A stretch of 64,000 nucleotides of DNA from UBA7330 sp043554545 (GCA_043554545.1 CP121337.1:3286001-3350000), one strand, 5' to 3'. Counted from the first letter of the stretch, positions 1 through 8,690 are shown. Made by a program: numbers and translations. The notes: a model not told the origin generated them from the letters alone.

Positions 1-61
1 AACGAATGGCTCCCCTATTCTTCAAATCTTTGCTTTAAGATTAAAAAATTAAATAACAATC

Positions 62-1021
62 ATGCACGTAATCTTGAAACCAATGCCAGCATATTCAATA
101 ACATTAATCGGCTATATACGAATTAAAACAAACCTGTTTCTCCTTATTCTGTCTTTGTTTTTCACCCTCTCTTGTTCTACTGAAAATGAGATACTACAAG
201 CCCAAAATGATCCGTATTTAAGCATCCCTGATACACATTTTGAAAGAATATTGATAGACCAGGGAATCGATTCGGACAGTATCATTAACCAAAAAATACT
301 GAAAGCTGATGCTGAAAAAATAGGCCGACTGGACCTTAATCGTGAGCATTTATTTGGGGAAATCAAGGATATGACAGGTATTGAAGGCTTTATTAATCTC
401 ACCTACTTATCCGCGGCCAGGCAAAATATTGAGTCAATCGATCTAAGCTTCAATACCCAATTAGATACTGTATTTCTTTACGGAAATTACCTCACGACCA
501 TTGACTTCAGCAAAAACTCAAACCTTATCCTTATAAATATCCAATCCAATGAGCTTCACTCCATCAGTGGGCTGGAAAATGCGATAAACCTAACCCGTTT
601 GGATTTATCCTTTAATTATCTGAAAGAGTTCGCCATTCACCATGTTTCTCTGGAGCAATTACTGATCAGTCATAACCTGTTGGAATCCTTTGATGCTTCG
701 GGCTCCGCCTCATTGAAATTCATCTTTTTAGTAAGCAATGAACTCAGCACCATAGACCTTAGCTCAAATGTGTTGTTAGAAACGTTGATTGTTTCTGATA
801 ATGAGCTTCAAAGCATAAATCTCGCACCACTAGATAGATTAACTCATTTCTATGCCTCTAGTAATTCCTTTACGAGCCTGGATGTGAGCAACAACGAAAA
901 GCTGATAGACTTAAGAGTGGATAGAAATCCAAATTTAGCTTGTATCAGAATTCATCCCGGACAGGAAATACCCACCGTCTCAATTTCAAATGAACAGGCG
1001 TTAAATAGCACTTGCCAATAG
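62..1021 (+). CDS. Leucine-rich repeat lipoprotein
   Basis: Probable cell-surface or periplasmic binding lipoprotein; the ligand is unknown. A long positively charged N-terminus leads into a hydrophobic stretch (about residues 24-36) and a lipobox TLSC with Cys38, followed by STENE, typical of Bacteroidetes lipoproteins. From about residue 105 to 290 there are regular LRR units of the form LxxLxLSxNxLxxI (for example LTRLDLSFNYLKE, LETLIVSDNELQSI), ending in a Cys-containing cap (NLACIRIHPG). The first ATG is used; an internal Met at residue 8 is an alternative start. No operon partner is visible: only a doubtful 29-codon frame follows. LRR fold and lipidation are clear; function is not. Confidence 0.8.
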   Translation: MHVILKPMPAYSITLIGYIRIKTNLFLLILSLFFTLSCSTENEILQAQNDPYLSIPDTHFERILIDQGIDSDSIINQKILKADAEKIGRLDLNREHLFGEIKDMTGIEGFINLTYLSAARQNIESIDLSFNTQLDTVFLYGNYLTTIDFSKNSNLILINIQSNELHSISGLENAINLTRLDLSFNYLKEFAIHHVSLEQLLISHNLLESFDASGSASLKFIFLVSNELSTIDLSSNVLLETLIVSDNELQSINLAPLDRLTHFYASSNSFTSLDVSNNEKLIDLRVDRNPNLACIRIHPGQEIPTVSISNEQALNSTCQ

Positions 1022-1043
1022 CACATAACTAAGCAGCAAACAC

Positions 1044-1133
1044 ATGAAACTAACATTCAAATCAATGCCAGATCAGTCCAGGGGATTCATCCTCCTGGGT
1101 ATTCTTATCGCTGTGCTAATTCTTCTGATCTAA
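1044..1133 (+). CDS. Possible 29-aa single-pass membrane peptide
   Basis: A short frame begins 22 bases after the LRR gene: a polar N-terminus with MKLTFKSMPDQSRGF followed by a hydrophobic run LLGILIAVLILLI that would span the membrane. Its position directly behind the lipoprotein and the clean basic-then-hydrophobic pattern make it plausible; there is no homology argument and it could be chance. Confidence 0.3.
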   Translation: MKLTFKSMPDQSRGFILLGILIAVLILLI

Positions 1134-1145
1134 GGAGTATGCCAC

Positions 1146-1232
1146 AAGCGCAAGCATCCACTTATGCATATCAAATAAAAATCCAGGCGTTCTCACACTG
1201 TTCCTCCCCAAGCGCAAGCATCAGCTTGTGCT
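1146..1232. repeat. Two REP-like hairpin units
   Basis: Two related imperfect palindromes lie 64 bases apart, at 1146-1167 and 1210-1232. Both begin AAGCGCAAGCAT; the second closes with AGCTTGTGCT, giving a 9-bp stem around a 4-base loop with one G-T pair. They sit in a gene-free stretch and resemble REP-type intergenic repeats. No nearby REP-associated transposase is seen. Confidence 0.5.
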
Positions 1233-1257
1233 AATTAATCACACTTTTCGGCATTAT

Positions 1258-1274
1258 CCGAAGGGCATGTCGAA
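1258..1274. repeat. Half copy of the CATG hairpin repeat
   Basis: This 17-bp sequence (CCGAAGGGCATGTCGAA) is the exact reverse complement of 2063-2079, which is part of a full hairpin. It appears to be one arm plus the loop of a dispersed intergenic repeat. The rest of 1275-1497 shows no recognisable feature. Confidence 0.5.
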
Positions 1275-1497
1275 CTAAACATATTAAAGGGTTTCCTAAT
1301 CCTTTTACATTGTATTAGTATGCCAGTAAATAGCCAAGTTTGACTATGTTGCCAACAAAGCACCTGAAAATACAAACCAAGGCTGGTGATTTTAGAAACA
1401 ATAGGCTAAATTTATTACATGTATTGTCTTTGCTAAATAAACGCCCTACAACAACAGCTACTTTCCATACCTCTATTCGTTGGCAATAATTACAGAC

Positions 1498-1908
1498 ATG
1501 AATGACAATCAAAACAACCCATTTGAAGACTCCGCATTAACTACAATATTGGTAGTGTCAGATATGGCTAAATCCAAAATGTTTTATGTTGACGTCTTAG
1601 GAGCAAAAATATTTCGTGAGTATGGCGGCGACTCATTGGTTTTGGAGTTTTTGGGAAATTGGCTTCTCTTGGTCACTTCAGGAGGCCCAACTGAAGACAA
1701 GCCTGATACTCATTTTGTGCTTCCAGTTGTGAATAAAGTTAGCCATGCTTATACCATTAGAGTAAAAGACTGCATAAAGTCTTATGAAATCTTAAAAAAG
1801 AAAGGGGCTGAATTTATTACACCACCATTTGAAAGAGGGGCAGAGATTAGATGCTTTTTTCGAGACCCGGATGGGCATTTATTTGAGATAAGTGAATACA
1901 ATGGATAA
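1498..1908 (+). CDS. VOC (glyoxalase/bleomycin-resistance) family protein
   Basis: Small metal-dependent or binding protein of the vicinal oxygen chelate superfamily; the substrate cannot be told. The 136-residue protein has one complete VOC unit: TTILVVSDMAKSKMFYVDVLG at the N-terminus, a central LLLVTSGG strand, and the typical end CFFRDPDGHLFEISEY in which the final Glu is a usual metal ligand. The ATG at 1498 is chosen; an in-frame TTG at 1480 would add six residues. Stand-alone gene with no operon partner. Confidence 0.85.
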   Translation: MNDNQNNPFEDSALTTILVVSDMAKSKMFYVDVLGAKIFREYGGDSLVLEFLGNWLLLVTSGGPTEDKPDTHFVLPVVNKVSHAYTIRVKDCIKSYEILKKKGAEFITPPFERGAEIRCFFRDPDGHLFEISEYNG

Positions 1909-2061
1909 TAAAGAACCAAATTATTGCTGACTAAGGCATAGGATTAAAGACGGAAGGCGAAAAGTAAGCAACAACTAAGGTTTTAATAAACATTTTTACT
2001 GATAAAAAAAGAGCATTTGCTCCATCATTATTGGGAATCACAAGATTCCCTTCGATCTATG

Positions 2062-2091
2062 CTTCGACATGCCCTTCGGTACATGTCGAAG
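2062..2091. repeat. CATG hairpin repeat, full copy
   Basis: Perfect 10-bp inverted repeat (CTTCGACATG / CATGTCGAAG) around a 10-base loop CCCTTCGGTA. Related copies with the same 10-base loop length occur at 50952-50980, 51428-51447 and 52575-52594, and half of it at 1258. It lies between the VOC gene and the next promoter and could also act as a transcript end. Confidence 0.6.
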
Positions 2092-2103
2092 AGCATAAGG
2101 AAA

Positions 2104-2134
2104 TTGGGTCCTTCCTCAAAATTTAGTATCTTTA
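2104..2134 (+). promoter_or_regulatory. Bacteroidetes-type promoter for the small membrane pair
   Basis: TTG at 2104-2106, a 20-base spacer, then TATCTTTA at 2127-2134. This matches the Bacteroidetes primary-sigma pattern TTG-N19-21-TAnnTTTG except for the last base. Predicted transcript start is about 15-18 bases before the ATG at 2156, which supports that start. Confidence 0.5.
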
Positions 2135-2155
2135 ATAGCGGTTTATACCAAAAAA

Positions 2156-2350
2156 ATGAGTGAAGGGCAATTTGCATTATTAGTAGGCGCACACGTAAGG
2201 TGGTTTCTCAGTGGAAGAAAGCTACGATCGGGAGATTTTATGAAGGAAGATGACTTGACGATCGCATATAACCTGATCTCTTTCCTCGGTGCATTTTTTA
2301 TGGTATGCTTTTTATTCTATCTTTTCATTATTCTAAAGAAGCAGCTATGA
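2156..2350 (+). CDS. Small single-pass membrane protein
   Basis: Unrecognised 64-residue protein. The N-terminal half is soluble and basic (RWFLSGRKLRSGDF); residues about 38-60 are strongly hydrophobic and form one membrane segment, ending KKQL. An internal ATG at 2240 would give a 36-residue version starting MKEDDLT. Its stop overlaps the next start (ATGA), so the two genes are very likely translated together. A promoter lies just upstream. Function unknown. Confidence 0.5.
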   Translation: MSEGQFALLVGAHVRWFLSGRKLRSGDFMKEDDLTIAYNLISFLGAFFMVCFLFYLFIILKKQL

Positions 2351-2517
2351 ACATGCTTTTTGGAATCATGTTCATTCTTGCCGGGATCTACCTGCCCATT
2401 TATACCTATAGAAATCGTAAAGAAAAGTTTAGCCGTAAACTTTTCACCTTTACTTATTTCCTGGAATATGGCATGATGTCCATAGCCCTGGGTTGCTATC
2501 TGGTGTGGTTTCATTAA
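2347..2517 (+). CDS. Small two-helix membrane protein
   Basis: Unrecognised 56-residue protein with two hydrophobic segments (starting MNMLFGIMFILAGIYLPIY, and MMSIALGCYLVWF near the end) joined by a basic loop YRNRKEKFSRK. The ATG at 2347 overlaps the TGA of the previous frame by four bases, the usual sign of translational coupling; a longer frame from 2305 would run inside the upstream gene. The paired layout suggests a two-subunit membrane complex, but this is inference. Confidence 0.5.
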   Translation: MNMLFGIMFILAGIYLPIYTYRNRKEKFSRKLFTFTYFLEYGMMSIALGCYLVWFH

Positions 2518-2573
2518 AGGCATCAACTTGAGTTAGTCTGTCTGTAACATCAACAAAAGAAAAGAGTACGCAT

Positions 2574-2609
2574 AAAAAAGGCCAACATGCTTTTTAGCAT
2601 ATCGGCCTT
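2574..2609 (-). terminator. Intrinsic terminator of the lipoprotein operon
   Basis: Read on the minus strand: stem AAGGCCGATATGCT pairing with AGCATGTTGGCCTT, then a run of six T. It lies downstream of the minus-strand lipoprotein gene ending at 2726. The plus-strand reading has a weaker T tract and may also stop the small membrane pair. Confidence 0.65.
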
Positions 2610-2725
2610 ATGTTTTGCCTAAACCGGGATTACTACTAACCTAAATCATGTAGGATTAAACCTCCCACTTTTCCAACTTATGCAAATTCTTCCATAACTA
2701 AACCTGGCTTAGATACCAAGTGCTA

Positions 2726-3421
2726 TCAAAGCCGTATCTCTACCTCTGTGGCCAAATCAAGCCCATCAGCTACAATATCAAAGATCTCAGGGTTGCTGGT
2801 CTCACTGATTACAATAACTCCTTCCTTTTTAACAGCAGCTGAAAGCTCTTCGGTGGTAACTTCTGCAAACCAAACTCCGGGATCAAAGGTAACTTCAGCC
2901 AGTACACTTGCCCCTTCACCAATAATAATTTGACCTTCCTTTCGGACTTCAAAAGTTTCTCCGGAATTGAATTCAAAACGAATGGGATGCTCCTGGCTAT
3001 TTGCATCTGTAAATGTACCTTCAATCACAACCGAAGGATCGTTATTCTCATCCTGAAGTTCTAATTCCACTTCTATTTCCCTATATGTGCCTATTGGAAA
3101 AACTAAAGCACTTAGATCCGGAGTGGTAGCTCCCGTAGCGAAATCAATATCTACAATCTGCTCTATGTTTACCTCCACGGAATCCTCATCGTCTACCTCA
3201 GCTTCAAACTGTATTTCTCTTAGCCTGATAGTTCCCGAAGTAAATTCAAGTGAATTTGCTTCTACACGTCCACCTGGTACTCCAATTACCGAAGTCTCAC
3301 CCTTGAAACTCATACTTATCGTAGCATTGGTCATATCATCATCATTACCACATGAGATAAGCATAAAAACAACTAATAAAGCTGCACCCAAATTGATTGC
3401 CTGATATTTCACTTTTTCCAT
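2726..3421 (-). CDS. Lipoprotein, DUF4382-like, paralogue of the 8.7-kb lipoprotein
   Basis: Lipoprotein of 231 residues whose start is placed at 3421 so that MEKVKYQ leads directly into the signal peptide and lipobox LISC, followed by GNDDD. An earlier ATG (3463) would add 14 residues before the signal. The body is beta-rich: PGGRVEANSLEF, then LREIQFEAE, PIGTYREIEVELEL, and EGVIVISETSNPEI near the end. The lipoprotein at 8742-9491 has the same landmarks (PGGRIAENGYYF, GIYKEIEIELE, NGVIVISDDTNQEL), so the two are paralogues. It follows the 344-aa lipoprotein closely on the same strand and probably shares its ECF-type promoter. Likely an outer-membrane partner of the adjacent TonB receptor system; ligand unknown. 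Confidence 0.75.
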   Translation of the reverse strand: MEKVKYQAINLGAALLVVFMLISCGNDDDMTNATISMSFKGETSVIGVPGGRVEANSLEFTSGTIRLREIQFEAEVDDEDSVEVNIEQIVDIDFATGATTPDLSALVFPIGTYREIEVELELQDENNDPSVVIEGTFTDANSQEHPIRFEFNSGETFEVRKEGQIIIGEGASVLAEVTFDPGVWFAEVTTEELSAAVKKEGVIVISETSNPEIFDIVADGLDLATEVEIRL

Positions 3422-3494
3422 TCTTTGTTTGATTATATATGTATTTGACATTTGATTTTTCATGATTGAATTATTTCATAACTCATTTAAAAAA

Positions 3495-4529
3495 TTAATT
3501 AATAGAAAACTGCAGTTTTTTAATTTCTCCTTCATCCCCTTCACTTTCCACAATGATTTGTGTCTGATCATAGCTGACAATCGCCCAATCTTCATTGAGC
3601 AATAACAGCGGTTCAGCATCCGTCGCAAAGTCAATTGATATGGACTCCGTAGTCTCCAGTAATTCAACTTCCCATTCTCCATTCAAACTTTGGGTGCCTG
3701 AAACAAGAAGGGTAAAATCTTCCTTGAACTGAATAGAATACCCAGAGAAAACATTGGTTTTGTCTATACCATCCTCTTCATAAAATGTCACCTTCCAGGT
3801 ATTTGAAATAAATAAATCTGCTATGATCTTTTCAAACTGATATTCAAACTCAATGATGTCTTCTTCATCACATTCAGATGCTGCACCATTGATTAGCAAC
3901 AACAATTCATCATTGTCATTTACAACTGAGGTTATTTCGTACAAATCAATAAGACTTACCGGATATTCGATGGTAACCACTAAGTCCTCCTTGGAAAAAA
4001 TATTGTACGTTTCTTTGTCTGATGACAGGACTTTCGTTTCTACCTGCTCCGTTCTTTCATTAAAAACTGAAACAGTAAATGGATAGACAAAATCGATGCA
4101 CTCAATATCCGAATCTTCGCCACCTTCTATACAGCTATCCTGAATGTCTTCCAGCATATCTTCGTCTAAAAGGATAATCTCCGTATGGTCAAATAAGATT
4201 ACCTGAAGTGGAAAAACCCAGTCTATCTCCAGTCCCTGCACACCTAAGGCAAGCACATCACTCAATGAATTGAAAGTCATCTCATTATCTTCCAGTATTC
4301 CTATTACTGGAAATTTAACTGTGGTACAGCTGGACTCATCTATGATATTGTCTATGGACCCGTCTTTGGTGGCTACTGCAACTATCGATTCTGCGATTGG
4401 AGCATCAACCGTGATTCCATCCTTCCCAATTTCAACTTCGGGCGCTATTTCTTCCTGACAAGCGGACAACAGCCAAAGCATACCGAGTATTACGACTACC
4501 TTAATTGATATGAATATGTATTTTTTCAT
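3495..4529 (-). CDS. Lipoprotein with C-terminal lipocalin-like region
   Basis: A 344-residue lipoprotein. MKKYIFISIK begins a signal peptide ending in lipobox LSAC (Cys24) followed by QEEIAPE. The middle (about residues 60-220) contains repeated acidic strands and four Cys (SSCTT, QDSCIEG, IECIDF, SECDEED) that could form disulphides. The last 110 residues (SNTWKVTFYEEDG, YSIQFKEDFTLLVSG, LNGEWEVE) have the strand pattern of Bacteroidetes lipocalin-like domains. It is first in a two-gene minus-strand unit and is preceded at 4539-4568 by a promoter motif also found before fecR and before the 8742-9491 lipoprotein. Probably surface-exposed and co-regulated with the TonB receptor; substrate unknown. 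Confidence 0.75.
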   Translation of the reverse strand: MKKYIFISIKVVVILGMLWLLSACQEEIAPEVEIGKDGITVDAPIAESIVAVATKDGSIDNIIDESSCTTVKFPVIGILEDNEMTFNSLSDVLALGVQGLEIDWVFPLQVILFDHTEIILLDEDMLEDIQDSCIEGGEDSDIECIDFVYPFTVSVFNERTEQVETKVLSSDKETYNIFSKEDLVVTIEYPVSLIDLYEITSVVNDNDELLLLINGAASECDEEDIIEFEYQFEKIIADLFISNTWKVTFYEEDGIDKTNVFSGYSIQFKEDFTLLVSGTQSLNGEWEVELLETTESISIDFATDAEPLLLLNEDWAIVSYDQTQIIVESEGDEGEIKKLQFSIN

Positions 4530-4538
4530 GTCTGATCA

Positions 4539-4568
4539 TAAAACAGAAAGATATAAAAAATCCCTACC
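4539..4568 (-). promoter_or_regulatory. Candidate ECF sigma promoter (lipoprotein operon)
   Basis: On the minus strand: GGTAGGGATTT, seven bases, CTTTC, one base, GTTTT, ending 10 bases before the ATG at 4529. The same elements with identical spacing occur at 9517-9546 (minus) and, in a variant, at 5192-5221 (plus). Interpreted as the -35 and -10 elements read by the sigma factor encoded at 4656. Confidence 0.6.
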
Positions 4569-4655
4569 GTCGTTTCTTGAATTTTTTTTCCTAACCTTTA
4601 ACATTTATTCTTGTCAAGAAAAATTACGTCATTTTAAGTGCCCTACCAGGATTGA

Positions 4656-5174
4656 ATGGAAAAAAGTAAGGACGATATATGCAAAGAAGAGGTATTTAAT
4701 GAGGTATTCAAATCCAATGCCCAGGACCTTTTTAATTTCCTTCACTTCAGATACCGTGATGAAGATGAGGCCAAAGACCTGGTTCAGGAAGTTTTTGGCA
4801 AGTTATGGGACAATTGCAGTAAGGTGACAGTAGAAAAGTCAAGAGGCTATCTTTTTGTCGTTGCAAACAACATGATGAAAAATATCTTATCTAAAAAAAG
4901 CACTGCACTAAAACACCAATCAAACCTGGCGGAAAAAAATGCTTCCCCGGAGACCCCTCAATATCTCATGGAAGCGTCTGAGTTTAAGGAAAAGCTAGAA
5001 AATGCCCTGGCAGACCTACCCGAAGACCAGCGGGTTACCCTATTGCTTAAACGTATCGAAGGAAAAAAACAAAGAGAAATTGCAGAGATGCTTGGGATCT
5101 CTGAAAAAGCGGTGGAAAAACGTTTACATAAGGCCATGAGTACCTTGAGACAAAAATTGGGTGATATTTTATGA
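4656..5174 (+). CDS. ECF RNA polymerase sigma factor, FecI type
   Basis: Directs RNA polymerase to alternative promoters, here most likely those of the adjacent TonB receptor and lipoproteins. The 172-residue protein has sigma region 2 (VFKSNAQDLFNFLHFRYRD, then DEAKDLVQEVFGKLW) and region 4 (LADLPEDQRVTLLLKRIEG, then QREIAEMLGISEKAVEKRL), the normal pair for ECF factors, and normal length. The gene is followed after 63 bases by fecR, the usual order for FecI-FecR-receptor systems. Its own upstream region (4570-4655) lacks the motif shared by its presumed targets, so it may be made from a different promoter. Confidence 0.92.
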   Translation: MEKSKDDICKEEVFNEVFKSNAQDLFNFLHFRYRDEDEAKDLVQEVFGKLWDNCSKVTVEKSRGYLFVVANNMMKNILSKKSTALKHQSNLAEKNASPETPQYLMEASEFKEKLENALADLPEDQRVTLLLKRIEGKKQREIAEMLGISEKAVEKRLHKAMSTLRQKLGDIL

Positions 5175-5191
5175 AAATAATTTATATCTGG

Positions 5192-5221
5192 AGTAGGGAA
5201 AAGCAGGAGGTTTCGGTTTTC
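5192..5221 (+). promoter_or_regulatory. Candidate ECF sigma promoter (fecR-receptor)
   Basis: AGTAGGGAAAA, seven bases, GTTTC, G, GTTTTC. Aligned without gaps to the two lipoprotein promoters, it keeps TAGGGA and TTTC-N-GTTTT at the same distance. It lies between the sigma gene and fecR, 16 bases before the fecR ATG, so fecR and the receptor could be induced separately from the sigma gene. Confidence 0.55.
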
Positions 5222-5237
5222 TTAAATACGAAGAGCA

Positions 5238-6161
5238 ATGAAAGATGAAAAACTTTTAAATAAATGGCTGCTCGGAGAGCTTTCCCCTGAAGAGGGAGAG
5301 CAGTTCCAGCAGTCGCCTGAATATCCCGGAATCATCAAAATTTGGGAAACCCTTCCTGAGGTGGCAACCCCTCCAACCTTTGATGCATCACAAGAATTGG
5401 AGCGGTTCAAGTCAAAACACCAGACGAAGAAAAACACCAAAGTAATTCAACTATCCTGGAATCAGCGCTTAATAGGCATAGCAGCTTCATTGATACTTGT
5501 AAGTGCTTTAAGTTTTCTGCTGGTACAGAAGTCTTTTCTGAGCAATGAGCCCATCACACTCACAGAAACCCAGGTGCCCCTATACTTACCTGATTCTTCA
5601 ACAATAGTGCTCAACAAGGGCTCAAAACTGAAATACACAAAAGAAGACTGGGCTGATCAACGAAGTGTTAGCCTTGAAGGAGAGGCATTTTTCCAGGTGA
5701 AAAAGGGATCCACATTTGATGTAGTTACGGCCGATGGAACCGTCAGTGTACTTGGTACTTCTTTTAATGTAAAGCAACGAAATCAAATCTATGAAATCGT
5801 TTGTTATGAAGGAAAAGTAGGCGTAAAAACAGCTAACCATCAAATAGCACTAACTGCAGGTAAAGGCTTTCTATTAATCAAAAATGACGCTGCTGAATTC
5901 GACATAAACATATCAGACAAGCCTGACTGGATGGATGGCAAGAGTTCCTTCTATAAAACCCCTTACTTTGCGGTGCTCGCTGAGGTTGAAAATCAATACG
6001 ACCTTATCATAGAGACAAAAGCGGTTAATCTTCAAAATACCTTTACCGGAAGCTTCCCTAATGACAACCTCAAAATAGCACTGGATGCCATTACGACGCC
6101 ATCCGGATATCATTATGAAGTGAATGATAATAAAGTGTTGATCTCTCATGGGAATAACTAA
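5238..6161 (+). CDS. FecR-family anti-sigma regulator
   Basis: Inner-membrane signal transducer that holds the ECF sigma factor and is controlled by the N-terminal signalling domain of its TonB receptor. Of 307 residues, the first 80 are cytoplasmic (KDEKLLNKWLLGELSPEEGE is the typical sigma-binding start), one membrane segment lies at about 84-102 (IGIAASLILVSALSFLLV), the FecR domain follows (LPDSSTIVLNKGSKLKY, then EGEAFFQVKKG, VSVLGTSFNVK), and a DUF4974-type C-terminus ends the protein (NLQNTFTGSFPNDNLKIAL). Its 3' end overlaps the receptor start by 14 bases, so the two are translationally coupled. Confidence 0.92.
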   Translation: MKDEKLLNKWLLGELSPEEGEQFQQSPEYPGIIKIWETLPEVATPPTFDASQELERFKSKHQTKKNTKVIQLSWNQRLIGIAASLILVSALSFLLVQKSFLSNEPITLTETQVPLYLPDSSTIVLNKGSKLKYTKEDWADQRSVSLEGEAFFQVKKGSTFDVVTADGTVSVLGTSFNVKQRNQIYEIVCYEGKVGVKTANHQIALTAGKGFLLIKNDAAEFDINISDKPDWMDGKSSFYKTPYFAVLAEVENQYDLIIETKAVNLQNTFTGSFPNDNLKIALDAITTPSGYHYEVNDNKVLISHGNN

Positions 6162-8664
6162 ATCAAATAAATGGTTATGCTTATTCTTCTTATTGCTTTT
6201 TGCCTTTGTTGGTCACACCCAGGTCATAAAAAAAGAGCCTCTACGTACCATACTTGATCGACTGGAGCAGCAGTATGCTGTTAGCTTCACCTATATGGAT
6301 AAAACCATTGACAGCCTACGGGTATCCGCTCCGGAGAGCAATCTCAGTCTGTCAGAAACACTTTCCTATCTTGAAGAAAAAGGTGATTTGCAATTCCTCT
6401 TTATTGATGATGAATATATCTCCGTAAGGGCACGAATCGCCAAATCAGACCTCTGTGGTTACTTATTAGATTCGGAAAACGGTGACCCCATACTAGAAGC
6501 ATTAGTTTATGCCGGAGAAAATCTTACGACTACCGATCAAAACGGATTCTTTAAATTATCAGACACCCATCACTCCGAAACTGTTTTTGTCAGCCATGTG
6601 AGCTACGAAAAAACCATTCTAAATTTTGATCCTTACGCTGTTGACTGCCCGGATTTTCTAATCAGCAGATCAACAAACACCCTGGATGAGGTCATGATCC
6701 GTAACTATATTACCAGGGGGATCAACAAAAAAGTAAGTGGTGAAATAGAAGTAGATGTACAAAACACGAATATTCTGCCCGGGCTCACAGAACCAGACGT
6801 GTTTTTTGCGCTTCAAAATCTTCCGGGCATTCAAAGCATAAATGAAACGGTAACTGATATTAACATTAGAGGTGGATCCAATGACCAAAACCTGGTGCTT
6901 TGGGACGGCGTAAGGCTTTATCAGACAGGCCATTTTTTTGGATTGGTGTCTGCCATTAATCCCTATATCATCGAAAAATCTTCTGTTATAAAAAATGGAA
7001 CATCTGCCAATTGGGGTGAGGGCGTTTCTGGCACGATACAGGTTGAAACTTCAGATAAAAGGCAGGAGAAATTGATTGCCGAGATAGGTAGTAATTTAAT
7101 TAACAGCGACCAGTTCTTACAAATACCCTTAAAGAAGACATCACTTACCATAGCTTCTCGACAATCACTAAGCGGGCTGATTGTAACTCCTACCTACAAG
7201 CAGTATTTTGATCGGGCTTTTCGCAATTCTGAAGTCATCAACAATCAGGGATCATCTGGAGTAGTCAATTCAGATGAGCAATTTGGGTTTTACGACCTTT
7301 CTGTCAATGCTTTTCATGAATTTTCAAAGGCTACCTCGGTCAAAGCGGGTCTTCTTACCATTGATAATAGTATCAACTATCAGGAAAATGCTGTGGTGAA
7401 TAACATGCCTATATCACGCGAAAGCAATTTAGATCAGGGCAGTTTGTCTGGTTATTTGTCGTTCAACCACCTGTGGACAGATCGTTTCAAAACGCAATTA
7501 TTTGGTTCCCTGTCTGACTACAAACAGCAATCAATGAATTTTGATGTGTTGACCAACCAGGAACACCTTCTGGAAAATGAGGTATTAGAAACAAACCTGA
7601 AGCTGATTGGGAGTTTTTATGCAAATGATAACTGGTATTTAACCTCTGGTATTCAACTTCGAGAAACGGGGATTCGTAATTTCAGAGACATAAATATTCC
7701 TGAATTTCGTAGGCTTAGCAAAGAGGTGATTCGGACAACCAGTTTTTTTGTAGAAAACACGCTAAGTCCATTTAAAAGCACAGATCTGGTTCTGGGTTTA
7801 CGAACCAGCTATTTTGATAAAATTGATCGTTTTAGGATAGAGCCCAGGCTATCGGCGCACGTAAAGTTAGGTGGCCCCTTTTCCATGACACTTTTAGGGG
7901 AATCAAAAAGTCAAACAACTGTTCAGGTAGTAGATTTTCAAACAGATTTTTTGGGAGTAGAAAACAGGAAGTGGGAATTGATAAACGGGGAAGATATTCC
8001 ACTTTTGACCAGCAATCAGTTCTCATTAGGTCTCAACTACCAAAAGGAGTCAATTCTACTGTCTCTGGAAGGCTATCACAAGCGAGTAGATGGAATAGTT
8101 ACTTCCAGTCAGGGCTTTCTCAACCAATTTCAATATATCCGGTCAGGTGGAAACTATACTGCCAGTGGACTTGAATTACTTATCAATCCCAGTTTCGGAC
8201 AATTAGACAGTTGGCTAACTTATACCTTGCTCAGCAGTGACTATTTATTTCCTGAGTTAATCCCACCCAGATTCAGAAACAATTTTGATATTTCACATAC
8301 CCTTTCTTCAGGGTTTTCTCTTCACCTAAAAAACCTGGAAGTTTCATCAGGAATCAACTATAGAAGTGGTCTCCCTTTCACTGGCCAGTCCGGAGTAGAT
8401 CAAAATGACGAAATGATCATTTTTAATGATCCAAATAACCTTACACTAGCCCCTTACTTCAGGTTGGATTTTTCAACTAAATATTCATTTAAAATAACTG
8501 ATAAACTGAAAGGAAAATGTGGGTTGGCTATTTGGAATCTCACAGATCAGGATAACATTATCAATGCTTATTATCAACTACAAAACGGTGATCCAGACCG
8601 TGTAAGTCAGCTAGCACTTGGAATTACACCCAATGTTAATTTCCGGGTGATTTATACACCCTGA
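6148..8664 (+). CDS. TonB-dependent outer-membrane receptor with STN signalling domain
   Basis: Imports a ligand across the outer membrane with TonB energy and reports its presence to FecR. Order of parts in 838 residues: signal peptide (WLCLFFLLLFAFVGHTQ), STN secretin/TonB short domain (about 27-95), carboxypeptidase regulatory-like beta-sandwich (about 105-170, LCGYLLDSENGDPILEA), plug domain (about 195-300, LPGIQSINETVTDINIRGG), then the beta-barrel ending in NFRVIYTP. There is no SusD partner, so this is not a Sus-type polysaccharide system; STN plus sigma/FecR fits a FecA-type transduction receptor. Flanking lipoproteins under the same promoter motif are probable accessory binding proteins. 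The ligand is unknown. Confidence 0.9.
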   Translation: MGITKSNKWLCLFFLLLFAFVGHTQVIKKEPLRTILDRLEQQYAVSFTYMDKTIDSLRVSAPESNLSLSETLSYLEEKGDLQFLFIDDEYISVRARIAKSDLCGYLLDSENGDPILEALVYAGENLTTTDQNGFFKLSDTHHSETVFVSHVSYEKTILNFDPYAVDCPDFLISRSTNTLDEVMIRNYITRGINKKVSGEIEVDVQNTNILPGLTEPDVFFALQNLPGIQSINETVTDINIRGGSNDQNLVLWDGVRLYQTGHFFGLVSAINPYIIEKSSVIKNGTSANWGEGVSGTIQVETSDKRQEKLIAEIGSNLINSDQFLQIPLKKTSLTIASRQSLSGLIVTPTYKQYFDRAFRNSEVINNQGSSGVVNSDEQFGFYDLSVNAFHEFSKATSVKAGLLTIDNSINYQENAVVNNMPISRESNLDQGSLSGYLSFNHLWTDRFKTQLFGSLSDYKQQSMNFDVLTNQEHLLENEVLETNLKLIGSFYANDNWYLTSGIQLRETGIRNFRDINIPEFRRLSKEVIRTTSFFVENTLSPFKSTDLVLGLRTSYFDKIDRFRIEPRLSAHVKLGGPFSMTLLGESKSQTTVQVVDFQTDFLGVENRKWELINGEDIPLLTSNQFSLGLNYQKESILLSLEGYHKRVDGIVTSSQGFLNQFQYIRSGGNYTASGLELLINPSFGQLDSWLTYTLLSSDYLFPELIPPRFRNNFDISHTLSSGFSLHLKNLEVSSGINYRSGLPFTGQSGVDQNDEMIIFNDPNNLTLAPYFRLDFSTKYSFKITDKLKGKCGLAIWNLTDQDNIINAYYQLQNGDPDRVSQLALGITPNVNFRVIYTP

Positions 8665-8690
8665 CGACTAGTTCTTTAAGAGTCGGGGAA

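Noticed and set aside
4510..4827. Plus-strand frame across the sigma gene start
   Set aside because: It is a shadow of the sigma gene and its promoter region in another frame, with no protein-like features.
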